Positions 35,286 to 46,009 of a DNA stretch of 64,000 nucleotides are shown one piece after another. This stretch comes from Cherax quadricarinatus (Eukaryota; Arthropoda; Malacostraca; Decapoda; Parastacidae). Both the position numbers and the translations under genes were made by a program. How positions within the stretch are numbered: position 1 is the stretch's first letter; the number at the start of each line of letters is the position of its first letter. The DNA lies in NCBI RefSeq assembly GCF_038502225.1, contig NW_027195541.1, forward strand, positions 82,501-146,500, read 5' to 3'. The notes beneath the pieces are model-generated. The model was not told where the DNA came from, searched no databases, and was given only the letters and a program-made list of their open reading frames with translations.

Positions 35286-35873
35286 GAGCTATTTAGAAAA
35301 AAGAGAAAAACCTAGATGTACTCACCTATTTGTACTCACCTATTTGTGGTTGCAGGGGTCGATTCACAGCTCCTGGCCCCGCCTCTTCGCTGAATGCCAC
35401 TAGGTCCTCTCTCTCCCCGCCCCATGAGCTCTATCATACCTCGCCTTAAAACTATGTATGGTTCCTGCCTCCACTACATCACTTTCTAGGCTATTCCATG
35501 GCCTGACTACTCTATGACTGAAGAAATACTTCCTAACATCCCTTTGATTCATCTGAGTCTTCAACTTCCAATTGTGACCTCTTGTGTCTGTGTCCCATCT
35601 CTGGAACATCCCGTCTTTGTCCACCTCGTCTTTTCCGTGCAGTATTTTATATGTCGTTATCATGTCTCCCCTGACCCTCCTGGCCTCCAGTGTCGTCAGG
35701 CCGATTTCCCTCAACCTTTCTTCATAGGACAATCCCCGTAGCTCTGGGACTAGTCTTGTTGCAAACCTTTGCACTTTCTCTAATTTCTTGACGTGCTTGA
35801 CTAGGTGTGGATTCCAAACTGGTGCTGCATACTCCAGTATGGGCCTGACGTAGATGGTGTACAGAGTCTTAAA

Positions 35874-37386
35874 TTCAAATTCAAATTCAAATTCAAAGTT
35901 TATTCTCTATAAGGATTACAATGCTGAGTTTACAGAAATTTGGTTATTGTTTGGTTTACATGTAGTAAAATTGTGATTACAGAGTGTACCACTAGAACGC
36001 TTAGCATGGCTAGGCATTTCGGGCATACTTAGTTTTATTCTTAATTGTAAAATATTACAAATTATGAGGTAAGTTGGTATTATGGCTAAGTGACTAAATA
36101 CTAGTTTGTGAGTTTAGCAATGTGAATGCTTTTGTTTTGGCACAGTATATAGTTTCAGTATTGGAGTATCACAGGATTCATTATTTTAAGACTGAGATTA
36201 ATATTTCTGTTTATGGTCAAATGAGTGAGCGAGTGTAAGTGTGAACCACCAGGTGGTATTCGTGTAGTTAGTTGACGGGGTGTATCAGGGAGATACGATG
36301 TTTTCTAATGGTAGTTTTGAAGGTGATGAATGTGTCTGCAGTTCTAGAGTTCTCAGGTAGGGTATTCCAGATTTTAGGGCCTTTGACATACATTGAATTT
36401 TTGTAAAGGTTTAGTCGGACACGGGGAATGTCGTAGAGATGTTTGTTTCTGGTGTTATGCCTGTGGGTTCTGTCACAACTATCAAGAAAGCGTTTTAGGT
36501 CAAGGTTGATATTAGAGTTTAAGGCCCTGTAGATATAGATTGCACAGTAGTAAGTGTGGATGTACTGAACTGGGAGTAAGTTTAGATCTTTGAAGAGTGG
36601 GGGGGTGTGCTGCCAGGGATGGGATTTAGTGATTATTCTTACTGCAGCTTTTTGTTGGGTTATTATTGGCTTTAGGTGTGTTGCTGCAGTTGATCCCCAA
36701 GCACAAATAGCATAGGTGAGGTATGGATAAATAAGTGAGTGGTATAGTGTGAGAAGGGCATTTTGCGGCACGTAGTATCGTATCTTGGAGAGGATCCCAA
36801 CCGTTTTGGATACTTTTTTGGCTATATGCTGGATATGGGTGCTGAAATTCAGGTTGTTGTCAAGGTATAAGCCTAGGAATTTTCCCCCATTATTTCTGGT
36901 AATTAGAGTGTTGTCAATCTTAATGTTAATCTGTGCATCTCCTGCTCTGCTACCAAACATAATATAGTAAGTTTTGTCAGTGTTAAGCGTAAGTTTATTG
37001 GCTGTCATCCAAGTCGATATTTTAATCAGCTCCTCATTCACAATGGTGTTGAGGGTGGCAAGATTAGGGTGAGAGATGACATAAGTCGTGTCATCAGCAA
37101 AGAGAATGGGTTTCAGGTGTTGGGATACGTTTGGAAGGTCATTGATGCATATGAGGAAGAGCAGGGGACCAAGGACACTTCCCTGCGGAACTCCAGTATC
37201 AAGTGGCCGTGTTGCTGATGCTGTGTCTTTAATGGTGACGTACTGATACCTATTAGTAATGTAAGATTTGAAATAAGCAAGCGCATGGCCTCTTATACCG
37301 TAGTGGTCAAGTTTGTGGAGTAGGATTTCGTGGTTTACTGTGTCAAAAGCTTTTCTTAGGTCAATAAAAATTCCTAGTGGATATTC
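35874..37386 (-). mobile_element. LINE B, 5'-truncated, inside LINE A
   Basis: Tail of (TTCAAA)n at 35874-35897 (plus strand), 3' UTR to 36267, then RT coding. Flanked by CTTAAA on both sides (35868-35873, 37387-37392), a likely 6-bp target duplication. The element starts inside the RT palm domain, so the endonuclease and fingers are missing. Confidence 0.85.
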
Positions 37387-38046
37387 CTTAAACGAATCCT
37401 TACTGAGGTATCGGAACGCTATCCGTAGGTTTGCCAGGCGCCCGTATGCTGCAGCAGTTATCTGATTGATGTGCGCCTCAGGAGATATGCTCGGTGTTAT
37501 ACTCACCCCCAGATCTTTTTCCTTGAGTGAGGTTTGCAGTCTTTGGCCATCTAAACTATATTGTGTCTGCGGTCTTCTCTGCCCTTCCCCAATCTTCATG
37601 ACTTTGCATTTGGCAGGGTTAAATTCAAGGAGCCAGTTGCTGGACCAGGCTTGTAGCCTGTCCAGGTCTCTTTGTAGTCCTGCCTGATCCTCGTCCGATT
37701 CGATTCTTCTCATTAACTTCACATCATCTGCAAACAAGGACACTTCTGAGTCTATCCCTTCCGTTATGTCGTTCACGTATACCAAGAACAGCACAGGTCC
37801 TAGGACTGACCCCTGTGGAACCCCGCTTGTCACAGGCGCCCACTCTGACACCTCGTCGCGTACCATGACTCGTTGTTGCCTCCCTGTCAGATATTCTCTG
37901 ATCCATTGCAGTGCCTTTCCTGTTATGTGTGCCTGGTCCTCTAGCTTTTGCAGTAACCTCTTGTGAGGAACTGTGTCGAAGGCCTTCTTGCAGTCCAAAA
38001 ATACGCAGTCGATCCACCCCTCTCTCTCTTGTCTTACTTCTGTCAC
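36268..38046 (-). pseudogene. In-frame chimera of LINE A RT and LINE B RT
   Basis: An open frame of 592 codons. Residues 1-219 come from LINE A: LDCKKAFDTVPH, SGVPQGSVLGPVLF, SLFADDVKLM, then thumb sequence ending LSKDSFK. The rest comes from LINE B: FIDLRKAFDTVNH, GVPQGSVLGPLLF, ILFADDTTYV, and a full C-terminus with KGPKIWNTLPENSR before the stop. The result is two RT palms in tandem, each with an intact FADD box. It is a by-product of the nested insertion landing in frame. No evidence of use. LINE A is of the CR1/Jockey superfamily; LINE B looks similar but is a different family. Confidence 0.85.
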
Positions 38047-38310
38047 CTTGTCATAAAACTAGTAGGTTTGTGACACAGGATTTTCCTTCCCTGAAACCGT
38101 GCTGGTTGTCAATTATACACTTGTTTCTTTCCAGGTGCCCCACCACTCTCCTCCTGATGATCTTCTCCATGACCTTGCATACTATACACGTTAGTGATAC
38201 AGGTCTGTAGTTTAGTGCCTCATGTCTGTCTCCCTTTTTAAAAATTGGGAAACTGGGGGTCACTCTCCTGGAGCTATCAGAATTAGAATAAGCAGCATTT
38301 ACTAGCACTT

Positions 38311-38546
38311 AAAAGAATTTACTGATGTGTAGGAGAGCAAAGCAGTTAATGAGAGGTAGCTAGGGTGGACACGCGGCTCCCCACATAGGCGCACACACAC
38401 ATACATACATACATACACACACAGTAAGTGTGGCCTAGTGTTACAGAATTGAACGTAATTTTAAGCACACAAGACACTGCACAGTGGGAACCAAGCGATA
38501 GGGTTCATATGTAGGACATAAGTGGGTAATAAGGACTCGCTTTCAT

Positions 38547-38603
<57 letters not shown>

Positions 38604-38784
38604 CACACACACACAGGAACAAGCAGTCACACACTTGTAAAAGCTGTAGAACACATGCACACACACATACACATGACTTCACACCTTCCTGCAAACTGAC
38701 CTGATAACCCTCCCTCCCTCAGTCCCTATTACATTCCACTATCCACTCCACATTTCCTCTCTCTCTCTCTCTCTCTCTTTCTTC
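38311..38784. repeat. (ACAT)n, (CA)n and (CT)n microsatellites
   Basis: ACATACATACATACAT at about 38398-38420, (CA)n at 38548-38615 and (CT)n at about 38756-38778, in otherwise featureless spacer. Confidence 0.9.
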
Positions 38785-38890
38785 ATTTTTTTTACACAGG
38801 GTTTGACAAGGTTATGGATCACTAGCTTTATTGACAAGCTATTTACAGGATAAGGATTCCTAACTTTATTGGCAAGCTAATAGCTGTTAC

Positions 38891-40512
38891 CTACATCAGC
38901 TCAATTGAAAGCATTTTTATTGTTATTAGACATACAAGTAGGGAACAGCATCTATGGGCCAGCATTTTCATTAGATCAACTGACTTTATCTCGTTGACAT
39001 CATTATGCTGTACGAATGTGTTCCATACTCGAGTCATCCTGGGTATATATGATCTCAGATGGAGTGATGTTATGGAGAAGGGTACAGCCAGAGTGAAGTT
39101 GCTGCTTTCTTTCCATCTTGTGGCATAAAAGCTTGTTTCACGCTGTCCTCGAAGTGGATTCAAGTGTGGTACTTTGACAATATTGGCCTTGTACATAACA
39201 GTAAGGTCACCCACATCTCTCCTGTGTTGAAGGCTCTGCTGAAATGACAGATCTATCCAGGATTGGTCCAGGCGAGAGATGAGACGTCTTGCTATGTTCT
39301 CTACTCTGTCAAGCAGTCACGGATGAGACGGGGTGCAGGCAAACCAAGAAAGTGGAGCATACTCAAGGTATGAGGGTACTTGTGCCTCATACAGAATCTT
39401 GCAACCCCTACTGTCAAGCAGATGCGAGATAAGGCGAAGTGCTGTCAGCTTCCTGGCTGCCGTGTTTGCAAGATTTACAACATGGTCCTTCATGGTCAGT
39501 TTGGAGTCAAATTTCACCCCAAGGATATCAAATTCTACTCCAGGTGCCAACACCCTCCCATTAATCCTTACTACTGCACCAGCATTACCATCATGGTGCC
39601 TAGAGACCATCATCATTTGCATTTTCTTAGGTGCAAATGTTACTTTCCATCTATTTCCCCAAGTTGATATAGCTCTTAGCTTGTGATTGATGTAGCTTAG
39701 AGCAGCTGGCATTTCTTCTCTTGGAAAAGTGAATGTCAGTGTATAGTCGTCTGCATATGCATGGGATTCTGGGATAAGATGAAGAAGGTCATTGAAGTAG
39801 ACATTCCACAACAACGGTTCCAGCACGCTTCCTTGTAGAACACTTGCCCCAATAGGATGTCTTGCTGATTCCGTTCCACTGAGAACTACCCTTAGAGATC
39901 TACCATGAAAGTAATCACTGAGGAGACAGCATAGAGCCTGCAATTCCCATTGCTTGAAGTTTTGCTAAAAGGCCCTTGTGCCACACCCGGTCGAAAGCAC
40001 CAGCAATGACCAGTGTTACCAAACAGCTGACTTTGGATTCATCCAGTACTGGTGCCACTTAGTGGAGAGGTTTAACAACAGATCAGCAGCAGAGTAACCT
40101 TTACTGAAGCCATATTGACGGTCACAAAGTAGTGAGTGGTAGTCAAAAACTCTTTCATTTGTCTTGAGATTATTGTCTCAAGGAACTTACCAGTATTTGA
40201 CAGGAGTGACACTGGTCTGTAGTTACTGATTTCTGCTCTGCTCTTCTTTTTGTGAACAGAAACTACATTTGCCTCTTTCCATTTACACTGTACTAGGCAG
40301 TGCTGAAAAATGCTAGGTAGAGGTGCTGCTGGCTGGTCTGCACATCTTCTCAGCAAACTTGGGCTCAACTTGTCTGGGCCCACAGCCTTTCCTTGGTTAA
40401 GTGATTTAAGAAAGAAATGCACCTCTTCCTGCGTTATTGTCACAATTGACAGTTTTGACAGAGTTCTTGCAGCTAGCCAAGGAGGGTCCCATGCTGGATC
40501 AGGAACTTGCAT
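38891..40512 (-). pseudogene. Reverse transcriptase of LINE C copy 1
   Basis: Fingers: FLKSLNQGKAVGPDKLSPS, then SNYRPVSLLSNTGK. A broken stretch around 39950-40080 carries the first palm motif (in copy 3: VALDIGGAFDRVWH). Then IGASVLQGSVLEPLLWNVYF, and the active-site box SHAYADDYTLTF at about 39750. The C-terminal part (38891-39310) has IPRMTRVWNTFV. Stops and shifts near 39316, 39945 and 40070 kill the frame. CR1/Jockey superfamily by motif pattern. Confidence 0.83.
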
Positions 40513-40848
40513 TTTTTTAGCAAAGTGTTCGGCAAAGAGGTCCGCCTTCTCTTGACTACTAGTAGAGGTGGTCTCATCCTGTTGATTTATAGGCGGAATG
40601 AGTTCATCAGGCAGATAACCTAGTCTGTCCTTGACCAGGGACCACTAGGTTTTGGAGCCTATCCTACCTGTTGCTAGCTTTCTTTTTGTGTCCACCTCCC
40701 ACTTAGTAATGGCCCACTTTTGAATGTCACCAATATGCCTACAGGCTTGCCTGTTCAAGTTCTTGTTTTAGGTGGTAGGATGTCTCTTGTACCTTCGCCA
40801 TGATTTGTACTTAGCAGTAGCAGCCTCTCTAAAACGAAAGCCAAACCA

Positions 40849-41728
40849 TCAGTGATCAGTAGGCTTCGTCACATATTGCCGGTGAGGAATGTGTTCTTGT
40901 TGTAGATTAAGGATGTGTCCATTGAAAGCTTTCACTTGGTTGTCAACATCCCCTTGGAAAAGAGCATTCCAATCGGTGTTGGCGAGCTCAAAGCAAAGGG
41001 CTGACCAATTACCTCTTTCCCATAGCCAGGTTGTGCATGTGGACTCCTCACCTCCTTCTTTTGGGATCCTAAGTGCCGTAAAAACAGCCTTTTGGTCAGA
41101 TGATCCAACGTGGCCGAGGGGTTGACAAGTGACTATACCTTCTGCCAGATCACTCACTACTGGGTCAGGGGAGGAGCCAGAGATGTGAGTACGGAAATCA
41201 ACAAAGGAGTACGGAAATCAACAAAGTTTCTCATGTCAAATACTGCAAGAAGGTCATCAAAGTCCCTTTGTATAAGGTGTTTGTTGAGGTCACCAACAAT
41301 TATATGTTGACAGTTTTGTTGTAGCAGAAGGAAGTCCATATTTTCCATTAGGAAGTTGATGGGGTCTGCATGTTGCCACTGAGGTCTGTACATTGCACAT
41401 GCTGGTACAGATGTACTAGTGTTTATGAAAAGCTTGAAGAACATTCTTTCACGATGTGTAGGGGTGGCAATATCAATGTGCTGAGCATGAACACTTTTAG
41501 AGAAGCACACAGCAACACCTCCTCCTTGCCCTTTCTCTCTCTTCTCATCCATGATGTGCAGCCAGCAATTCTTGCAAATTTTTCTGGAGTCCTGTCATCC
41601 AAAAATGTTTCAACAACAGCTATCATGTCGGGACGTAGAGTGTTCACAAAACTATGTGTGAGCTCTCCAACATTAGTAATGAAACCTCTAATGTTGGCCG
41701 ACAAGATGCTGATAGACTGGCTTCTCAT
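40849..41728 (-). pseudogene. Endonuclease and linker of LINE C copy 1
   Basis: Starts MRSQSISILSANIRG, typical of APE-type endonuclease with the Asn of the first strand. VVETFLDD holds the catalytic Glu and HIIVGDLNKHL the Asp-Asn pair. Frame changes near 41480 and a stop near 41157 separate it from SSDQKAVFTAL (the SDH-like motif with Gln for His). A linker with TWLWERGNWSALCFEL follows. Confidence 0.78.
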
Positions 41729-41776
41729 AATGTGGTCAGTTTGAGGTAGTGGGTGTGTAAGGCATGTAAGGTGCCT

Positions 41777-41777
<1 letters not shown>

Positions 41778-41813
<36 letters not shown>
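41778..41813. repeat. (CT)n microsatellite between LINE C copies
   Basis: About 17 CT units, directly followed on the right by the 3' end of LINE C copy 2. Confidence 0.95.
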
Positions 41814-41815
<2 letters not shown>

Positions 41816-42154
41816 ATTGACAGTTTTATTGACAATCTATTTACAGGTTAAGGATTCCTAACTTTTTTGGCAAGCTAAGAAATGTTACCTACATCAGCTT
41901 ATTTGAAAGCATTTTTAATGTTATTAGACATACAAGTAGGGAACAGGATTAAGTTGGAGCCATCTGTGGGCCACTTTATCTCGTTGACATCATTATGCTG
42001 TACGAATGTGTTCCATACTCGAGTCATCCTGGGTATGTATGATCTCAGATGGAGTGATGTTCTGGAGAAGGGTACAGCCAGAGTGAAGTTGCTGCTTTCT
42101 GCCCGTCTTGTGGCATAAAAGCTTGTTTCATGCTGTCATCGATGTGGATCCAAG
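41814..42154 (-). mobile_element. LINE C, copy 2, 3'-end fragment
   Basis: About 340 bp of the 3' UTR and last codons; begins TTTATTGACAGTTTTATTGA next to (CT)n exactly as copy 3 does. 5'-truncated at GGATCCAAGTGT, where CT-rich sequence resumes. Confidence 0.9.
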
Positions 42155-42373
42155 TGTCTATCTACCTCTCTCTCTCTCTCCCCTCTCCCATCTCTCCCCG
42201 CTAACATCTCTCCCCCTCTCATTATCTCTCACCTCTCTCCCATTTCCCATCTCTCTCTCTCCCCTCTTTCTCCCCTGTCTCCCCCTCTCTCTCCCCTCTC
42301 TTTGCTCCATCTCCCCTCTCTTTGTTCCCTCTCTCTCTCTCCCCACTACTCTCTCTCTCTTTCTCTCTCTCTC
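42155..42373. repeat. CT-rich low-complexity tract
   Basis: Degenerate CTCTCTCC/CTCTCCC repeats between LINE C copies 2 and 3. ORFs of Leu/Ser/Pro or Arg/Glu across it are artefacts. Confidence 0.93.
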
Positions 42374-42590
42374 TTTATTGACAGTTTTATTGACAAGCTA
42401 TTTACAGGTTAAGGATTCGTAACTTTATTGGCAAGCTAAGAGATGTTACCTACATCAGCTTATTTGAAAGCATTTTTAATGTTATTAGACATACAAGTAG
42501 GGAACAGGATGAAGGTGGAGCCATCTGTGGGCCAGCATTTTCATTTGATCAGCTGACTTTATCTCATTGACATTATGCTGTACGAATGTG

Positions 42591-42788
42591 AACATCAAAG
42601 AGGTATACAATACCGACAGGTTGGTAGGTGAGACACATAAGTAACAGTTAGGCAACTTTATTCCGAAACGTTTCGCGTACACAGTAGGCTTCATCAGTCG
42701 AATACTTTCTGCATTCGACTGATGAAGCCTACTGTGTAGGCGAAACGTTTCGGAATAAAGTTGCCTAACTGTTGTATATGTGTCTCAC
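42591..42788 (-). mobile_element. Hairpin element, family 3
   Basis: 198 bp inserted in LINE C, flanked by CTGTACGAATGTG and CTGTATGAATGTG (42578-42590, 42789-42801), a 13-bp duplication with one change. A palindrome spans 42628-42788 with arms of about 75 bp; the unique tail is on the left (42591-42627), so the element reads on the minus strand. Arms contain TTCCGAAACGTTTCG and CTGATGAAGCCTAC. The tail, read on the minus strand, contains CTGTCGGTATTGTATACC. Confidence 0.88.
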
Positions 42789-42940
42789 CTGTATGAATGT
42801 GTTCCATACTCGAGTCATCCTGGGTATATATGATCTCAGATGGAGTGATGTTCTGGAGAAGGGTACAGCCAGAGTGAAGTTGCTGCTTTCTGCCCGTTTT
42901 GTGACCTAAAAGCTTGTTTCACGCTGTCCTCGAAGTGGAT

Positions 42941-44665
42941 TCAAGTGTGGTACTTTGACAATATTGGCCTTGTACATAACAGTAAGCCACCCAAATCCCT
43001 CCTATGTTGAAGGCTCTGCTGAAATGAAAGATCTATCCAGGATGGGTCCAGGCGAGAGATGAGACGTCTTGCTCTGTTCTCTACTCTGTCAAGCAGTCGC
43101 AGATGAGAGGGGAGGCAGGCAAACCAAAAAAGTGGAGCATACTCAAGGTGTGAGCGTACTTGTGCCTCGTACAGAATCTTGCAACCCCTACTGTCAAGCA
43201 GATGCGAGATACGGCGAAGTGCTGTAAACTTCCTGGCTGCCTTGTTTGCAAGAATTACAACATGGTTCTTCATGGTTAGTTTGGAGTCAAATTTCACCCC
43301 ATGGATATCAATTTCTTCTCCAGGTGCCTACACCCTCCCATTCATCCTTACTACTGCACCACATTACCATCATGGTGCCTAGAGACGATCATCATTTGCG
43401 TTTTCTCAGGTGCAAATGTTACTTTCCATCTATTTCCCCAAGCTGATATAGCTCTCAACTGGTGATTGATGTAGCTTAGAGCAGCTGGCATTTCTTCTCT
43501 TGGATAAGTGAATGTCAGTGTATAGTCGTCTGCATATGCATGTGATTCTGGGATGAGAAGAAGAAGGTCGTTGAAGTAGACATTCCATAGCAATGGTCCC
43601 AGCACGCTTCCTTTTGGAACACTTGCACCAATAGGATGTCTTGCTGATTCCGTTCTATTGAGAACTACACTTAGAGATCTACCATGAAGGTAATCACTTA
43701 GGAGACATAGCGTAGAGCCTGCAATTCCCAGTGCTTGAAGTTTTGCTAAGAGGCCCTGGTGCCACACCCGGTCGAAGGCGCCACCAATGTCCAGTGCTAC
43801 CACACAGCTGACTTTGGATTCATCCAGTGACTGGTGCCACTTAGTGGAGAGGTTTAACAACAGATCCGCAGCAGCCTAACCTTTCCTGAAGCCATGTTGA
43901 CGATCACAAAGTAGTGAGTGGTAGTCAAAAAACTCTGTCATTTGTCTTGAGATTATTGTCTCAAGGATCTTACCAGTGATTGAAAGGAGTGACACTTGTC
44001 TGTAGTTGCTGATTTCTGCTCTGCTCTTCTTTTTTGTGAACAGGGACTACATTTGCCTCTTTCCATAGAGAGGGCCATTTACACTGTACTAGACAGTGCT
44101 GAAAGATGCGAGTTAGAGGTGCTGCTAGCTGGTCTGCACATATCAGCAATCTTGGGCTCATCTTGTCTTGGCCCACAGCCTTTTCTTGGTCAAGCGATTT
44201 AAGAAGGAAATGCACCTCCTTCTGCCTTATTGTTACCACTGACAGTTTTGACACAGTTCTTGCAGCTAGCCAAGGAGGGTCCCTTGCTGGATCAGGAACT
44301 TGCATTTTGGTAGGAAAGTGTTCAGCAAAGAGGTCTGCCTTCTCTTGACAACTAGTAGAGGTGATCCTATCCTGTCGATTTAGACGTGGAATGAATTCAT
44401 CAGGCAGATAACCTTCTCTGTCCTTGACCAGGGACCACCAGGTTTTGGAGCCTACCCTACCTGATGCTAGCTTTATTTTAGTGCCCACCTCCCATTTAGC
44501 AATGGCCCACTTTTGAACGTCACCCATATGCCTACAGGCTTGCCTGTGCAAGTTCCTGTTACAGGTGGTAGGATGTCTCTTATACCTTCGCCAAGCCTTG
44601 TACTTAGCAGTAGCAGCCTCTCTACAATGAAAGCCAAACCATGGCTGATCTGTAGGCTTTGTCAC
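42941..44665 (-). pseudogene. Reverse transcriptase of LINE C copy 3
   Basis: Frames 43970-44665, 43351-43860 and 42941-43297 follow one another. They hold the linker (KTWWSLVKDREGYLPDEF), the fingers (LKSLDQEKAVGQDKMSP), VALDIGGAFDRVWHQG, GASVPKGSVLGPLLWNVYF, SHAYADDYTLTF and the thumb with LLDSRGCKILYEAQVRSHLE. At least three frameshifts or stops. It keeps the palm motif that is broken in copy 1. Confidence 0.85.
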
Positions 44666-44811
44666 ATATTGCTGTGAGGTATGTGTTCTTGTTGTAGATT
44701 AAGGATGTGTCCAGTGAAGGATTTCACTTGGTTGTCAACATCCCCTTGGAGAAGAGCATTCCAATCGGTGGTGGCAAGCTCAGAGCAAAGAGCTGGCCAA
44801 TTACCTCTTTC

Positions 44812-44963
44812 CTTCTCTTACCTTCTCTCTCTTTCCTTCTCTCTCTCTCTCTCACTCTTTCTCTCTCCTCTTTTCCCTTCTCACTCTCCCCCTCTCTCTC
44901 TCCTTCTACCTTTCCCTTTTCTTTCTCTCTCGCTCTCTCACTCTCACTCTTTTCTCTTTCAAA
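44812..44963. repeat. CT-rich tract and poly(A)
   Basis: A pyrimidine-rich tract joins the truncated 5' end of LINE C copy 3 to an A run preceding LINE A copy 1. Confidence 0.9.
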
Positions 44964-44972
44964 AAAAAAAAA

Positions 44973-45990
44973 ATGGTGGGACTCGAAGGAGCCACGGATC
45001 AGATAAGAATGGTTCTGGTAGGGAGGAATGGATGATGGAGCAGTGGAAAAGGATGGAACAAGAGTGAGAGAGAAAATTAGGAGAACTTTCTGAAAAAATG
45101 GAGACATAGCTTTCTGTGAAATTAGAAAAGAGGTTGGAGGAGATGAAAAATTGGGAGGTGCAAGTTGAAACTGCAGTAGCCAGGATAAGGGTCCTAGAAG
45201 AAGACATAAATAGGTTGAAGCAAGTTACAGGGACATTGACCAGAGAAGACACAGCATATGAAGCTGAGAGGCCGAACAGGAAGAAAGGAGATATGAATTA
45301 TGCTAAGGTTATATCAGCCTGCCAAGAAGGGCCAAGGAGTGAAAGGGGAGAGTAGCCTAGTGCAGATGGACAGGGTGATAGGTCAAATGCAGAGGCCCAA
45401 CCATGCTACCAGAGGGAAAGGGAATGGGAGGTGGAAAGGGTAAAATCAGTGTTTATCCATGGGCTTCAGGAGAGAGAGAGAGGAAATGACACACACTGAA
45501 AGATGGCAGGCAGAAAGAAAGGAGATTGAGAACATCATCACAGAAATAGGTGAAGAAGACATGGACGAGATTGTAAATTTTCAGAGAATACGGGAGAACT
45601 TGAAGGAGAGAAAATGACCCATCAAGCTGATTTTCAGGACAGAAACAGTGCGGAACAAGATCCTCCAAGAGAAACCACGGTTGAAGTACTCGGCAGAGTA
45701 CAAGAAAGTGTTCCTAGACAGAGACAACACAAACAAAATGACAGCAGCTGAGGGAGAGGACAAAAAAGTGAAAGGAGCAAGGAAGGGAGACAAGGACGGA
45801 ACCAGCAGAGGTCAATCAGAGAAAGACAGAGCAGCAAGGGCAAGCACACACAGAACCATCTTCAGAACTGCACAACTTATCACAGCATCCCATCACAAAC
45901 TACGATCCATACTCACAGCTTCTACCCAACACCCAGCTACAGAATCTCACAGTACGCTACCAGGTCTCCCACCCTCACAGGCCCTCCAAA
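44973..45990 (+). pseudogene. LINE A ORF1 (nucleic-acid-binding), copy 1
   Basis: The N-terminal part is charged and heptad-like (KRLEEMKNWEVQVETAVARI, then EEDINRLKQVTG), consistent with a coiled coil for trimerisation. Downstream, after stops near 45355 and 45500, comes an RRM-like block with VNFQRI, then RTETVRNKILQEK and KYSAEYKKVFLDRD, then a basic tail (45750-45850). The role would be RNP formation with the LINE RNA. Assigned by comparison with copies 2 and 3 and by general LINE architecture. Confidence 0.65.
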
Positions 45991-46009
45991 CCATAGTGTT
46001 GGAGAGGAA

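Larger units (their letters stand above)
31940..35317 (-). mobile_element. RTE-like LINE, copy 2
   Basis: Reverse-strand copy of the element at 3945-7566, from its 3' UTR (CCTACCAAGGAAGGGTGGCC) to a 5' end at about 35310 in the segment read on the plus strand as AGAAAAACCTAGATG. It lacks the outermost 5' region of copy 1. Its 5' end abuts the 3' tail of LINE A copy 4. Confidence 0.9.
35318..38290 (-). mobile_element. LINE A, copy 4, 5'-truncated, interrupted by LINE B
   Basis: The 3' end is the AGGTGAGTAC-type tail (35318-35341 in reverse), followed by 3' UTR, RT C-terminus, then RT palm beyond the LINE B insertion (35874-37386). The 5' end is truncated in the RT fingers near 38290. A small frameshift at 38046-38051 separates the segment ending GKSCVTNLL from the downstream frame. 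The same family lies at 44964-48882, 49947-53732, 53916-55078 and 56972-57078. Confidence 0.88.
38785..41777 (-). mobile_element. LINE C, copy 1, near full length of the endonuclease-RT part
   Basis: A reverse-strand LINE with a 3' UTR of repeated TTTATTGACAAGCTATTTAC words, RT, linker and APE-type endonuclease, starting at about 41735. The (CT)n tracts at both borders also border copies 2 and 3. Confidence 0.85.
42374..44811 (-). mobile_element. LINE C, copy 3, 5'-truncated, with hairpin insertion
   Basis: The 3' end abuts the CT tract. Coding from about 42800 to 44811, truncated in the linker upstream of the RT. Interrupted in its 3' region by the hairpin element at 42591-42788. A CT-rich stretch follows at the 5' end (44812-44959). 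Confidence 0.9.

Noticed and set aside
42108..42422. Ser/Pro/Leu-rich protein in the CT tracts (also 44681-45067, 49520-50077)
   Set aside because: Low-complexity pyrimidine repeats are open by composition. They border LINE copies.
42661..42760. A certain, active hammerhead ribozyme
   Set aside because: The core has one extra base before stem II, and stems I and III with a cleavage site could not be drawn convincingly. Kept as a hypothesis only.
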